A stretch of DNA of 64,000 nucleotides from Verticillium longisporum (Eukaryota > Ascomycota > Sordariomycetes > Glomerellales > Plectosphaerellaceae): NCBI GenBank assembly GCA_019188255.1, contig JAETXT010000003.1, forward strand, positions 1,860,001 through 1,924,000, given 5' to 3'. The position numbers and the translations under genes are program-made. Of this stretch, positions 45,640-56,301 are shown piece after piece. The stretch's first letter is position 1, and each line of letters opens with the position of its first letter. A model generated the notes under the pieces. That model was not told the DNA's origin, did not search any database, and saw only the letters and a list, made by a program, of their open reading frames with translations.

Positions 45640-46455
45640 GTCTTCCCTTATGGACGAGCACGCGGCTTTTCTGGGTAATTTGGCACGTTTGCGTGCAACA
45701 GGTAGCGTCTTTCCTGGGTTTGGCGTTGGGGGTCCGGGCGTAGTATGATCTGGACTCGGCCTGACAGCTGATATGTCGAGCTTTAATTTCTCTGATGCCT
45801 TTTCTTCGGTACGTGGTTCGAATCAGGACAACTCACGAGTCAGAGAGATAGATACCCGTTGTACAAGAGTGCTGTCCCTCTGGTCAGGGAGCATCGCTCG
45901 GTCCGGGCATTGGGGGACTGCACTCCAGCGTTGTCTGGTTGATATCGTAAATCAAAAAGCTTGATCTTCAACCCCTTGCGGGTTTATGAGGAGATTGTTC
46001 TTCTATTCTGTCACATGATGCAAGTCATGTAGCATCACCTTTGTTGCCGTCCTCGTAACCGTAACGCGTTGATTATCATGGGTATATCCTCTTCATTATA
46101 CACAACGCTTCCGCGCGTTCAGACTATCCACAAGCAGCAGGGGAAAAAACCAACATGCAAGAAAGAAGAAGAAATGGGTGACGATGAGGTTACCGGGTAT
46201 GTATGAGCCTCTTGCGAGGCACCATCCTCGTCATGGCATGTTGCGCGGAGGAATCTCCTTTCCCTCGTGTTCGTCTTTTCCTTCCTTCTTCCTCTCCTCT
46301 TCCCTCCTCGTCTTCGTCCCCCATCCCTGGCCGCGCAGCAAGCAAGCAAACTAGAGGGTATAATTCAAGCCAGACGCGCAGCACCAAAAAAAGAAGCAAG
46401 ACAACAGAATCAAAAAAAAGAGGGCAGCGAAGTTCACTTTTGTGCTGCCGTAATT
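45640..46455. other. Convergent 3' region
   Basis: 3' flanks of the Zn2Cys6 gene (+) and the ELMO gene (-). A GGTTCGAATC string near 45,818 resembles a tRNA B box but has no matching acceptor stem. No coding support. Confidence 0.45.
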
Positions 46456-48762
46456 CTACACCTCGTAGTAGTAGTCCTCGTCGAGGCCGGCGCGGCTCGG
46501 CACGACGCCGGCGCCGGGCGGGGGCCCCGCGTAGGCGGCCTCGACGCGGACGTTGAGCAGGCGAATCTTGAGGCCGTACTCGCTGACGAGGCCGACGAGC
46601 TTGTTCGTCTCGGCCGTGATGGGCGCCTGGTTGAGGAGCATGAGGAGGCCGTCGAGCCACTCGGACGCGGCGCTGTGGTTGACGGGGTGCAGGGCGAGGC
46701 CGGCCGACTCGCCGGCGCTCGGGTCCGACGGGTCGGCGAAGCGGAAAATGGTAATCTTGGTCGACGAGCCCGTGGGGCCGGCGGCGGCTGTCGCTGGCGT
46801 CGGCGTCGCGTCGCCGTGGCCGTTGACGTGGGTGTGGCTGTGGCCGTTGACGTGGAGGTTCTTGACGGTCGCGGCGCTGGCGGCGTCGTCGGGGGCCGAG
46901 ACGTTGGAGACGACGGAGGAGATGGTGCCGAGGTCGACCTTTTCGGTCAGCGTGTCGAGGCCCGGGTCTTGCGGGGTGCGTGTCAGGAAATCGGCGTAGT
47001 GCAGGAAGCGGCGGTTGTGGGAGAGCTTGGCGAAGCGCCAGGGCATGGGCGTGTAGAGCCTGCGGCGCGGGGGCTCGTCGCCGCTGTCGGTAGCGTTGGT
47101 GTCGCGGCGCGGCAGGGGCTTGGAGAACCAGGCGCCCTGGAGCAGGCAGCGGACGCGCTGCTCCTTGACGAACTGCAGCGCTTCCTGCTTGAGCTCCTCG
47201 CGGACCTGGTAGAGGTGCTGGCCCCAGGCGTCCTCGAAGGAGAGCTCGAGGAGCTCCATCTGGAGCTCGCGCAGGCGGGCGCAGTCGTGCTCGGCGAGGT
47301 CGTCCTCGACCTCGAGGACGTCGCGCGTGCGGGCGGCACGGCCCACGACCTGCTCGACGAGGATGCGCACGAGCTCGGTGACCTTGTCAAAGTCGGCCTG
47401 CGCGGCGCCCGTCGCCTTCCAAAGGCGGAAAAAGGCCAGCAGGCCGGCTGTGTGCAGGCGCGACCACTGCAGCAGCAGCGGGCGGAAGAGCTTGTCGTTG
47501 TTCTTGGCCGACACGTCGAGGCCCTGGTAGCTCTTGTGCTCCTCGGCCTCGGCCCTGTCGACGTCAAAGTGGTCGTAGAGGATCATGGTGACGGCGAGGC
47601 TGGCGCGCGCGATGGGGCAGCGTTCGTGCAGGGGCCGCGTCGACTGCTCGAGGAGTATCTTCTGGAAGCCGTCCTCGTGCTTGCGCACGTAGTCGGTGAG
47701 GTCCATCATGCCGAGGAAGCCCGTCACGTCGAATTCCTGGGCCGGGCTCTCCGTCTCGAAGCCGAGTCGTCGCCACTTTTCGGGATTGTGCCGTCGACTG
47801 CCCTTCCTTGTCGTCATGGCTGCCACCGTGTCGGCTTGGTCGTCTCTGTTGGACGCGATGCCGTTGACGGCAGGGCGGTCGGGCGCGCTCGCGATATGGA
47901 GGCCCTTGAGACCTCTCCGGTGCTCGGGGCGCTCGACATCGACGCGGACCTCGCGCCACTTGCGCAGCAGGAGCTTGGTCAGGGACTGAAACTCAAGGAG
48001 GGGGTGGGCGAGATCCTGGAGGGCCGAGCTCTGCATGAGGTTGTAGACGGCCTTGATAAGACCGAGATCTTGCAGCCGCTTGATGACCTTGGACCACTCC
48101 CCCGTGGGGGCGCCCTGGGCTGCTGCTGCGGCGGCGGCGGCCGCCGACGACTTGGTGGCCAGGCCGACGGTGGCGGCCTCGCGGGCGGCGGCCTCGCTCG
48201 AGACAGCGTCCCGGATGAGGGCGTTGATGAGCATGAGGGCGTTGGCGCAGAGGGCGTGGTCGGCGGACTGCAGCTGGGCGATGACGAGCTCGAAGAAGTG
48301 CGGGTAGACGGCGACGGCGGGCTTCAGGGCGCGGAAGCCAAAGGACCCGGGCAGCCTCGCGCCGGTGGTGGCGGGGTTGCGTGCGCCGGCGTCGGACTGG
48401 GAGTGGCTGACGAGGGCAACGAGGATGGACATGGCGCCGCGCAGAATGTTGACGAGGGGGTTCGTGACGATGAGCTCGACGACGCGCTCGACGAGGTCGC
48501 CGGCAGCGGGACCCTCGAATATGTCCCAGCCCATGTCAACCTCGAGCAGGCGGGTCAGGCTCTGCAGGGAGTAGGCCAAGGTGTTGCCGCCGGTGCTCAT
48601 AATCAGGCGGCGCAGTACGACGAGGCCACCGGAGGAGATGAAGACGTCGGCAAAGGCGGGGTCGTTTATGGAGGACTGGAGCTTGAAGACGGCCATCTTG
48701 CGGGCGGCATCCTCGTCGGAGGCCAGTCGCGACAGGAGCGCGGGGATGTCTGCTTGGTCCAT
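46456..48762 (-). CDS. ELMO/CED-12 domain protein
   Basis: Single exon on the complement, ATG at 48762 (MDQADIPALLSRLASDED), 768 residues. The N-terminal 250 residues are armadillo-like helices (MAVFKLQSSINDPAFADVF, GGLVVLRRLIMSTGGNTLAY, MLINALIRDAV). The ELMO domain follows across about residues 330-520 (EFDVTGFLGMMDLTDYVRK, LHTAGLLAFFRLWKATGA). A PH-like module (about 530-720) contains GAWFSKPLPRRD and MPWRFAKLSHNRRFLHYADF, broken by a Ser/His/Gly-rich insert (HVNGHSHTHVNGHGD). The end is acidic and tyrosine-rich (DEDYYYEV). Animal ELMO proteins act with DOCK proteins as Rac exchange factors; the fungal protein probably works with a Dck1-like partner in actin and polarity signalling, by family analogy. 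High GC and strong codon bias leave a long opposite-strand open frame that I reject as a gene. Confidence 0.88.
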   Translation of the reverse strand: MDQADIPALLSRLASDEDAARKMAVFKLQSSINDPAFADVFISSGGLVVLRRLIMSTGGNTLAYSLQSLTRLLEVDMGWDIFEGPAAGDLVERVVELIVTNPLVNILRGAMSILVALVSHSQSDAGARNPATTGARLPGSFGFRALKPAVAVYPHFFELVIAQLQSADHALCANALMLINALIRDAVSSEAAAREAATVGLATKSSAAAAAAAAAQGAPTGEWSKVIKRLQDLGLIKAVYNLMQSSALQDLAHPLLEFQSLTKLLLRKWREVRVDVERPEHRRGLKGLHIASAPDRPAVNGIASNRDDQADTVAAMTTRKGSRRHNPEKWRRLGFETESPAQEFDVTGFLGMMDLTDYVRKHEDGFQKILLEQSTRPLHERCPIARASLAVTMILYDHFDVDRAEAEEHKSYQGLDVSAKNNDKLFRPLLLQWSRLHTAGLLAFFRLWKATGAAQADFDKVTELVRILVEQVVGRAARTRDVLEVEDDLAEHDCARLRELQMELLELSFEDAWGQHLYQVREELKQEALQFVKEQRVRCLLQGAWFSKPLPRRDTNATDSGDEPPRRRLYTPMPWRFAKLSHNRRFLHYADFLTRTPQDPGLDTLTEKVDLGTISSVVSNVSAPDDAASAATVKNLHVNGHSHTHVNGHGDATPTPATAAAGPTGSSTKITIFRFADPSDPSAGESAGLALHPVNHSAASEWLDGLLMLLNQAPITAETNKLVGLVSEYGLKIRLLNVRVEAAYAGPPPGAGVVPSRAGLDEDYYYEV

Positions 48763-48942
48763 GGTCCAGGCTGCGGTGGTGGCGGCGGCGGTGGCGGACG
48801 CAGCAACGGCGGCAGAGGATCGTGATGGGGGGGCGCCAAGGAGAAACGTCGGGGTGGGCGTCAGCGAGGAAGTCGGAGTCGGAGTCGGCACGTGGTGCAG
48901 ATCATGATCTTTTGGCGGTGGTGCGATTCGGGAAGGACATGG

Positions 48943-48978
48943 ACGAAGAGCGAAGAGCGAAGAGCGAAGAGTGAAGAG
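48943..48978. repeat. GAAGAGC tandem repeat
   Basis: About five copies of a 7-base GAAGAGC unit, the last degenerate, about 180 bases upstream of the ELMO start. Confidence 0.7.
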
Positions 48979-49170
48979 ACAACGAGGCTCGCGTCAGGCG
49001 TTGTTGGCCTTGCCTTGCGGTCTGACGTGACGTGGCTTGATTGATCGTGCTGGTCGTGGGGTTCGGATCACCTGCCGAGGGGGTGCAACCAGAGCCAGAG
49101 AGAGTCAAGAGTCGAAGAGAGGGCGAGGAATGGATGGGGAGACAGGGACGGGTGAATGTACTTGTCGAGG

Positions 49171-49206
49171 TTTGGGGTTTGGGATTTGGGATTTGGGATT
49201 TGGGAT
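49171..49206. repeat. TTTGGGA tandem repeat
   Basis: About five copies of a 7-base TTTGGGA-like unit. Telomere-like in appearance only; the unit is not TTAGGG and the position is internal. Confidence 0.7.
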
Positions 49207-49449
49207 CCAAAGGGCCCATGCGCACGCACAGCAGCCAGCCGATGCAGGGGTTCAGCACATTATCCGCGACTCGTGCGCTGGGGCCAATGAGGCTGCCTCG
49301 CTAGTGCCCCGCGTTCCGAGCTGCAGCATTTGGTGCCTGGATTTGTGTTCATCTGGCCAGACAAGCCAGGGTCCATATATCGTGTGAGTTTGCCTGTCTT
49401 GTCTGTCGGGTTGAGATGGCATGGTTGATGGTTGATGGTTGAGCCTTGC

Positions 49450-49484
49450 CTGCAGCCTCGTTTGCAGCCTCGTTTGCAGCCTCG
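49450..49484. repeat. 12-base tandem repeat (GCAGCCTCGTTT)
   Basis: Nearly three consecutive copies of GCAGCCTCGTTT in non-coding sequence. Confidence 0.7.
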
Positions 49485-49626
49485 TGCGACAAAGTCACGA
49501 GACGTGTCTCCTTGCACGATGCTGCTGTGGCTGCCCCAAGGCACCTGCCCCGCAGTGGCCACAGGCGCAGGTGCCTTGGGCCTTGCAGTTGCCTTGCAGC
49601 TGCCTTTCACATCCATCCTTAGCAAG

Positions 49627-49663
49627 AGTGACACAGAAGAGTGACACTGAAGAGTGACACAGA
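49627..49663. repeat. 14-base tandem repeat (GTGACACAGAAGA)
   Basis: Three imperfect GAGTGACAC-containing copies in non-coding sequence. Confidence 0.65.
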
Positions 49664-50472
49664 CTGGGAGCCTGAATACAATGATCCTGCCACCAAACCC
49701 ATCCGCTTCTTCAAAGCGCTATCACAGCTAGTCCACGTCGAGATTCGTGAGACAGCTGCTGCAGCCCTGGTACTCATCTGACAAGTACTCATCTGACAGG
49801 TACACAACAAGATGACCAGCTACCTCAATGACCGCTCCAGCCAAGGCACAGGAAGTCCGGGCGGTTCCCTGTGGCGCTTTGCGCGAGCCCCGGTGGCTCG
49901 GAATGCCAAGCCCCGGCTCTCGGCTCTCGGCTGTCAGGTGGACCGGGGGACCTTTGTTGCTCGGTTCTCGCCTCCCTTGACGTCGTATTGTCCTGCGGCA
50001 CCGAGCTCTCAGTTTGGTTCGTTCTGGCCAGATCACACCACAGCAATATTATCCCAGAAGGAGAGTCATGAACTTCCTTCACTTCAGATCTGGAGACGGG
50101 TCGAGCACCAAGCCAGTTCCCTCGACGAAAGACCCGACCCACTGCGAATACACCTCCCACCTCCCACCTCCCACGTAGACCACCAAGCCCGTATCTGCCC
50201 GTCCCAGGACTCCGGAGTGGATTCTCTACACCAGAAGAATAGTTGGCTTCGCCTGCTCCACATGCCGATTGCGGTACCCATCCACGTTCGACACGTCTGT
50301 GGCTGGGTAGGTCAGGTCATGGCAACAATATAAGAGGACTTGAAGCTGTATAAGATCTGGAACCTGGACACGAGCCTCCGGGTCTGTTGAAGAATTCCCC
50401 GGCCTTCCCTCATGCGCCGCATTCACCAAGCGGCTGCTGGATCACGGGACGTCTGAAGTCTAGCTGCCCAAT

Positions 50473-52418
50473 ATGTTGACGTTTCTACGAGAGCACAACT
50501 ACAACGTTTCGAAACATATCACTTCCAATCTGCTGATGGCTATCATGGTCCTCTGCACGAGTGTCTTGACCTTTGGTTTCGAGACCTCGATTCTATCTTC
50601 CATTCAGGCCATGGACTGTAAGCCTTCTTTTTCATCTTACCGACTATAATAGGAACGTCTGCTGAAACGATAGCGGACACGTAGCTTTCGAAAGAAGATT
50701 TGGTGACATCAATCCGGTTACGGGGAAGTATTCCATGTCTGCAAACAAGCTCGCTTACCTGAATTCCTTCCCCCTCATCTCGTATGCCATTGGCGTCATT
50801 GTAGCTGCGCAGATCAGCGAGAGAAGAGGCCGTCACGTTATTCTCTTGATTATGAACACCATCTGCATCGGAGGTGCCTGTCTGTCGCTCTTCGCCAAAA
50901 ACTATGGACAGTCATTGGGCGGCAGAATGCTTATACAGACACATGTAGGCATGGAAGCTTACCTCGTGCCCATGTTCGTTGCCGAGCTTGCGCCAGCCGC
51001 CATCCGAGGTTCTAGTACGTTGCGAACCGCTTACATCATTACATCACTCACCACGGGGGGCTCAGAATTGACATTTTTGTCTGTTAGTGGTTGCGACGTA
51101 TGCCCTCTCGCACATTTTTGCCGCCTTTCTCGGAGCCATTGTCACGAACTTTACCAGCCAAATCGACGGCGACGCGAGTTGGCGCATCCCTGTGGGGTTG
51201 ATCATGATATTTCCTGTCCTCGCCTTGGCTTTCAGCTTCCTGGTACCCGAGTCTCCTCGTTGGCTGCTCCGTAAGGGACGCTTTGACGAGGCTGCCGACA
51301 GCATATATTATCTTCGAGGCGCCGTCAAAGAGTACCCTGCTGAGGCGGAGGCTCAACTTATACTCGAGACGATCGAAAACGCAGCAGCCCAGGGGCGTTG
51401 GAGGGATCTGTTCAGGGGCACCAATACTGTGAGTGGCTACTCCATGACTTCATCCTAACTATCGCATCTAACAAATAGCACAGCGCCGAACTTGGGTTGG
51501 TATCCTCGCCGCAGCCTCCACGCAATTGACTGGCCAAACCTTCGCCAGCAACTAGTCAGTCTCCAATCCTTTCCCCCAAAAGTTGTCCTACTGTGACAGA
51601 ACTGACCCCTTCCAGTGGCACAGTCTTCCTGAAGTCACTGAATATCATGGATCCGTTCACGGCTACGTTAATCAAGCGCTCAATCATCCTGGTTGGTTGC
51701 GTCTTCGTTATTTTGTTTGTCGAGCGCCTTGGCAGGAGGCGGCTCAGCCTCATCGTCGGTTCATTGTGCGGAACTTCTTTACTAGTCATGGGAGGACTCG
51801 GCACCGTTGCCTCGCGCTCCACCGTCGAGAACAATACTCTTCTCACCATGACCATTCTTTTCCCCGTGTTCTACATGGTCGGCTTCGGCTCCACGTACGT
51901 ATCATAACAGATCCTCTCTCATGCCGGCCTCTCTAACTGACTCGATACTGAACAGGATGCAAGTTGTCAAGTCAGAACTTCCACATACAAGTCTCCGCGA
52001 CAAATCCATCATGATCCAGTTGAATGTCGCAAATGCGTGCAACTTTCTCACAACGTTCACTCTCCCCTACTTGCTGGAAGCGCCGTACGCAAACCTTGGG
52101 CCCAAGGTTGGCTTTGTCTACGGAAGTATTTGCGTGGTCATTGTCTTTCTGCTGTTCTTTTTCATACCAGAAATGACTAAGAGGCGAGTGGTCCTTTCCT
52201 TTCAGTATCATTCTGATCACCGTACTAATGATAAATAGATCTCTTGAGGAGATCGATGAGATGATGGACGCCAAAGTGCCAGCCCGGAGAACTCGGAGTA
52301 TATTTTCCTCCCCGATCCAGAATTGGTTTTGTAAAGAGCTGACGAGATTGCAGGCTGGAAGTCGTCTGGCTTGGGCTCCAAGCTGACCGAATTGGGCAAT
52401 GGCAACATCAGGCTGTGA
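50473..52418 (+). CDS. MFS sugar transporter (sugar porter family)
   Basis: Plasma-membrane 12-helix transporter, probably for a hexose or disaccharide with protons. Eight exons: 50473-50617, 50685-51014, 51088-51428, 51484-51554, 51616-51894, 51956-52183, 52239-52297 and 52354-52418, giving 505 residues. Sugar-porter signatures are ISERRGRHVILL after helix 2, GRMLIQTHVGMEAYLVPMFV with VAELAPAAIRG, PESPRWLLRKGR before the central loop, TQLTGQTFASNY in helix 7, and VERLGRRRLSLIVG. The C-terminal IPEMTKRSLEEIDEMM is a variant of PETKGRSLEEID. Intron 6 (52184-52238) uses a GC donor (AG/GCGAGT) with a TACTAATG branch site; only this choice keeps the frame. The last intron (52298-52353) is also optional: reading through gives a stop at 52386 and a different tail. 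The substrate cannot be told from sequence. Confidence 0.88.
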
Positions 52419-53171
52419 AAAGCAAGCTGGAGGCAGCTGTGCGACATTGACCAACTGTAATCAAGGCTTTCAAGCGGCAGCACAAGTCCACGCCACCTAC
52501 GATTATCATCGTGGGCCAGGCAGACAGGAAGATTGCTAGACTAGACCCTTCAACTAACCAGCGTTTCTATGAATGCACAAAGCGGTTTTGTTACATACAT
52601 GGACTTGCTATGTGACTGCAGTCATTTGTTTCCCTCAGAAAAACGGCACCGAGTCAGGGAGAACCAGTCAAGAGATGCGGCAGGGCTTCAACAGGCCAAC
52701 CTTGTGACACCTCTCATGCACACGGGTCCACTTGACTGATCTGTGGCCATTCAGAGTTTGATTCCTCACCAAGATGTACTCGTGGTGACGGTTCGCATTA
52801 TGCATTGCATTGCATTGGGGCCTGACGGTTTCTGGACCAACTGTACCAACTGTTGGTATCTATATTAAGCTACCATCCCCACACCTCTTCACAACCGTCA
52901 TTAGCAAGTTATGGTGAGGAATTTGAGAATCAGATGCACAACAGCTCGATTCCATCAGGAGAGCTACGAGCTACTTCGGGACCTATTTGAAGCACTCCCA
53001 TGAGAAAACGACTTGTGAGGGCTAGGTATTTGGATCAAAGTACGATTAAGAGCTACCTTCCGGGTTTGGCTCTCTTCAGACTACCTAGAAACACTAACGA
53101 CTTGAATATAGACAACTGTCTTGTTACCTCAAGTACATACTGAATCACGACCAAGTCGATCCAGTTCACTA
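52419..53171. other. Intergenic region between MFS and kinase-like genes
   Basis: Short 3' flank and promoter, noticeably more AT-rich than the housekeeping part of the window. No gene supported. Confidence 0.4.
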
Positions 53172-53973
53172 ATGGGGCCCGTCATACTATCTATGGAGGT
53201 CGACGATGACGATTCTTGGGATAGCTACTACCGACTACGCATCGGATCGCAGGTCAGATATCTCGTCATCTCCCCAGGGACATTTGACCGAGACACGTTA
53301 TCACTACCGCTGCAGTCCTTACCAAAACTCCCGACTGGAGACTGGACCACGGCCAAGATCTTCCGAGACAAAGCGACTGGTGATTTGAGGACTGGATTCT
53401 CCAAGCATGTACTGTCTGGGGTCCGTTCTCAATGGCATCCTGTCAGCGTTGACTGCCTCGAGCTGGAGAGATCCAAACAGCTCACAGCATCGGCCTTTGA
53501 AGTCATCACACCACGTTCGGTCCCGACATTTGATGCCTCATCACCCGCTACTATGATTGCTAAGATAGCCCGATTTGAGTGGGAGGTGCCGAGAATTGAA
53601 CAAGAAACGATAGCTTATCAGCTGCTGGAAGGCTCTGGTCTAGCGCCACGTTTCCTGGCTCACATCCACGAGAATGGACGCATCATGGGGTTTCTGCTTG
53701 AAAAGCTGGAAGGACGCCATGCTTCCATCCAAGATCTGAGTGCGTGTGAGGCCGTTCTGAAAAGTTTCCACGAGCGGGGGCCTGGTACATGGAGATGTGA
53801 ACCGACACAACTTTATGGTGCAGGAAGATGGGATAAAGTTGCTCGACTTTGATAATTTCCAGGAGAAGGCCAGTCCTGAGTTGATGCAGAAGGAGCTGGA
53901 AAGTCTAAGTGGCCAACTTGGCGAGGAGTCAGGTAGGGGCGGAGGCTTCATGCCTTGGGAAGACAGCGACTGA
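53172..53973 (+). CDS. Protein-kinase-like/aminoglycoside-phosphotransferase-fold protein, frameshifted
   Basis: Starts at ATG 53172 (MGPVILSMEVDDDDSWDSYY) and would encode 266 residues if the G run at 53776-53780 were one base shorter. There, KSFHERG is followed in the next frame by LVHGDVNRHNFMVQEDG and KLLDFDNFQEKAS, the catalytic loop (HxDxxxxN) and a DFG-like metal site, with the stop at 53971-53973. Upstream, RFEWEVPRIEQETIAYQLLE, GLAPRFLAHIHENGRIMGFL and LLEKLEGRHA match the small-lobe and hinge layout of fungal kinase-like proteins. As sequenced, the product stops before the active site (stop at 53850-53852). It is either a pseudogene or a sequencing slip; conservation on both sides of the slip favours the latter. 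The substrate is unknown. Confidence 0.65.
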
Positions 53974-54895
53974 AGGATTGGGTTAACGAATGTATGAGTC
54001 CCCGCAGCCGCACTTGCAAGCCATAGCATATTAACGGCGAACTGTTTTGATCGATTCACAGCAATCCTCCTTCTCAGTGCGATCTATCTCCAGTATTCCG
54101 GGAGCATGTTCGTCTAGGATTTCTGGAAAGCCGTGGTGGTTCACGATGCAGGATGAAATTTGACGATGCTCATTTGTGGTCAGCTCGCAGCACATGTATG
54201 CGTCAAGAAAAAGCGTCTCTATAGCTCGGCAGATGTGCATACCAACTGCATGCCCAGTCATCAATTGCTTCATGGCTACCATGTGACTTTGAATCACGGC
54301 ATGTGTCCTCGCTTGATGCGACTTACAAGTACGCATCGCCCACTCGGTGATGTTCTCAGATTCCATTACCTGCTGAACACTCGATCAGCCTGGAGGCTGC
54401 CTGCCAATGGCCGTCCCTAAGAGAAACGTTGATGGAATGACTCATTACTAGGTAGGCTGAGGGGTCGACTGGATGCCTGACACCACCATTATTGGTCCAA
54501 ACGCTGGGCATCAAGCAGGACTTTTGTGATCCAATCCAACGCAGGACGACACGTCCTGGCAACCAATTTTGGGATTTGCCGTGATTCAAGAAGGTTCGCC
54601 TACACGACTTGGTGTCGCAAACCGCGAGAACATTGAGCCCCGATATGAGTTCAAACTCAAAGGTAAAGAAGTGAATCCCACCTTGAACAATGCTGTTCGA
54701 CTGTTGAAGCTATTCAAAGCACCATCATGGCATGCTCCCAGATAGATGCTCGGTTTCAGAGTTTCGAAGAGACCGCTCAGACCTCTGCACTCGCCGGCCA
54801 AGGTTTGTCAACTGAGGCATCCCATTTCGTCGTTGGTCGCCGATCTGTCAGTCAGTTGGTCTAGTGTCTTCCGCGGGTGTAGCCGTTATCGCTGG
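53974..54895. other. Intergenic region, no gene supported
   Basis: About 0.9 kb with only short open frames lacking motif or splice support. 3' flanks of the converging kinase-like and DUF3425 genes. Confidence 0.4.
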
Positions 54896-55535
54896 TCAAG
54901 TCCTTGATTCCGACAAGGCTGAAACAAGGTTGACAGTCGCCATTGTGCTCGCACCATCGTCACTGACATCGAAGACAATGCCCTGCTCGCCCCGTATTCG
55001 CCGCCAGTAGTTAGTGCCCTCTATGAGTTCTGGACAACCTTGCGTGATCCAGCCCCACTTGCGCAGGAAAGCGGCGCTCGCCTCCCAGCCTTTGATGTCC
55101 CACGGTTCGCCCCAGAGGATGAGCGACGGTTTCTCTACGTCTGACCAGTTCGTGTCCTCAACGTTGAGCAGGTCGGAGCAGAGCTCATCTTCGTCAATTG
55201 TCCCTGAATCAAGACCACGGGTGATGTCGCACCGTTCGCTGGAGGGCCGTCGGACTGAGAGACTCGGGGTGGGAGGGCTGCGAGGACGGCCGATGTCCAT
55301 TCTGGTAGTTGAAAGGAGAAATGAACTCATCGGCGCAGAGGCCCTTGACTGGGAAACCCAGGGCTTCGGCGTTTCGAGCAAGGCCGTCAAGGACGTTGAG
55401 TCGGATGAGGAGCTGTAGTTGGCTCGGGCGAGGGGCATTAAGGCTGTAATCCTGGAACGTGTCCAGGATCAAAGCCTGAATGGAAGCCGACTTCCTGGGA
55501 CAAGGGGGGAGCAGGTGGCCTTGGAAGGGTACCAT
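54896..55535 (-). pseudogene. DUF3425-domain protein, broken by frameshift
   Basis: Complement from ATG 55535 (MVPFQGHLLPPCPRKSAS) to 54896. DUF3425 is the C-terminal domain of many fungal bZIP-like regulators and of stand-alone proteins. Recognisable pieces in order are QLQLLIRLNVLDGLARNAEALG, SLSPTALQRTVRHHPW, DEDELCSDLLN, LILWGEPWDIKGWEASAAFL, RKWGWITQGCPEL and GTNYWRRIRGEQG. The first half ends at an in-frame stop (55209-55211) immediately after HHPWS. The second half continues in another frame, which would be reached by removing one base near 55212-55217. No bZIP basic region is visible upstream. With the intact-looking second half this may be a recent break or a sequencing slip, but unlike the other frameshifts it is not in an obvious homopolymer. 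Confidence 0.6.
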
Positions 55536-56301
55536 TTCACATTTTTGGCGCGTGTCTGGTAGGGGGCGTGTGTCGAGTGCGGCCCAGCAGCCGACGTTGC
55601 TGTGCCGGCCGAATCAGAACATTGAGCACTTCCCTGCTGATCCTTCATTCTCCTCCCTGTGAGAATAAGCGTGGCTTGTCAGCCGACGGTACGATAGGAT
55701 AGCGATCTTGAGGGAGGGCATGACATGTACTAACGGTAAGCTCTCTGGCTTAGACGATTCTGCCGTTTCTTCTCCTCAGCAGGGCTTGTCACTCCTCTCC
55801 AGTCGTCCATTGCGACGCGCATCTCGGATATTTCGATTACCATGGTGTGTCCTAACCTTGCTGAGATTCAGCTCTGCGGTGATGTGTGTTGCTGGGCGTC
55901 GTGGTAACGGGATTCAGAACTGCGGATCGGCACTACTGGTAGTCTCATGCAAGCGGCTTATGGTGCATGAGGGCCCGTTGTGGGCCAACCAGTTCAACGA
56001 CCACTTACGTCCATGTCTCTGACTAGCGATGTTGGAGCTTGTTGTGAAGCTTCAGCTCAAAGGCAAAGCATGGCACATGTTAGTGATCACGAATTCGGAC
56101 ATCTGGCAGCTGCTGAGAAGTTATTTGAGTGACACGATGGGCCGGCTCTTGTAATTGCGAATCCGCTTTCTACTCGTCCAAACATACTGAGAAATCCAAG
56201 ACAAAGATCTAAGATCTGCTTCCAAACATTACTTCAAAGCCCATTCAACACCGAACAAGACGATATTGAAAAGACTGGCTCGTACCTGAAAATCAGGCCA
56301 A
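55536..56301. other. Divergent promoter region
   Basis: Lies between the DUF3425 gene (-) and the aldo-keto reductase (+). No coding or repeat feature of note. Confidence 0.4.

Larger units (their letters stand above)
48763..50472. other. Divergent intergenic region with several tandem repeats
   Basis: About 1.7 kb between the ELMO gene (-) and the MFS gene (+). It contains four short tandem-repeat tracts between 48943 and 49663. No coding or RNA gene was supported. Confidence 0.5.

Noticed and set aside
45773..45850. tRNA-like B box (GGTTCGAATC) near 45818
   Set aside because: No acceptor-stem pairing, A box or anticodon arm can be drawn around it.
46267..48825. 852-codon open frame on the plus strand opposite the ELMO gene
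   Set aside because: Same cause as for sdh1: GC-rich, biased codons on the minus strand. The ELMO protein has clear domains whereas the opposite product is a Val/Gly/Glu-rich low-complexity chain.
49171..49206. TTTGGGA repeat considered as an interstitial telomere remnant
   Set aside because: The fungal telomere unit is usually TTAGGG; this unit differs, has only about five copies, and sits next to other simple repeats.
120..53780. Programmed ribosomal frameshifting as the explanation for the six breaks
   Set aside because: The breaks need changes in both directions, lie in unrelated genes, and show no shared slippery heptamer or downstream structure that I could identify.
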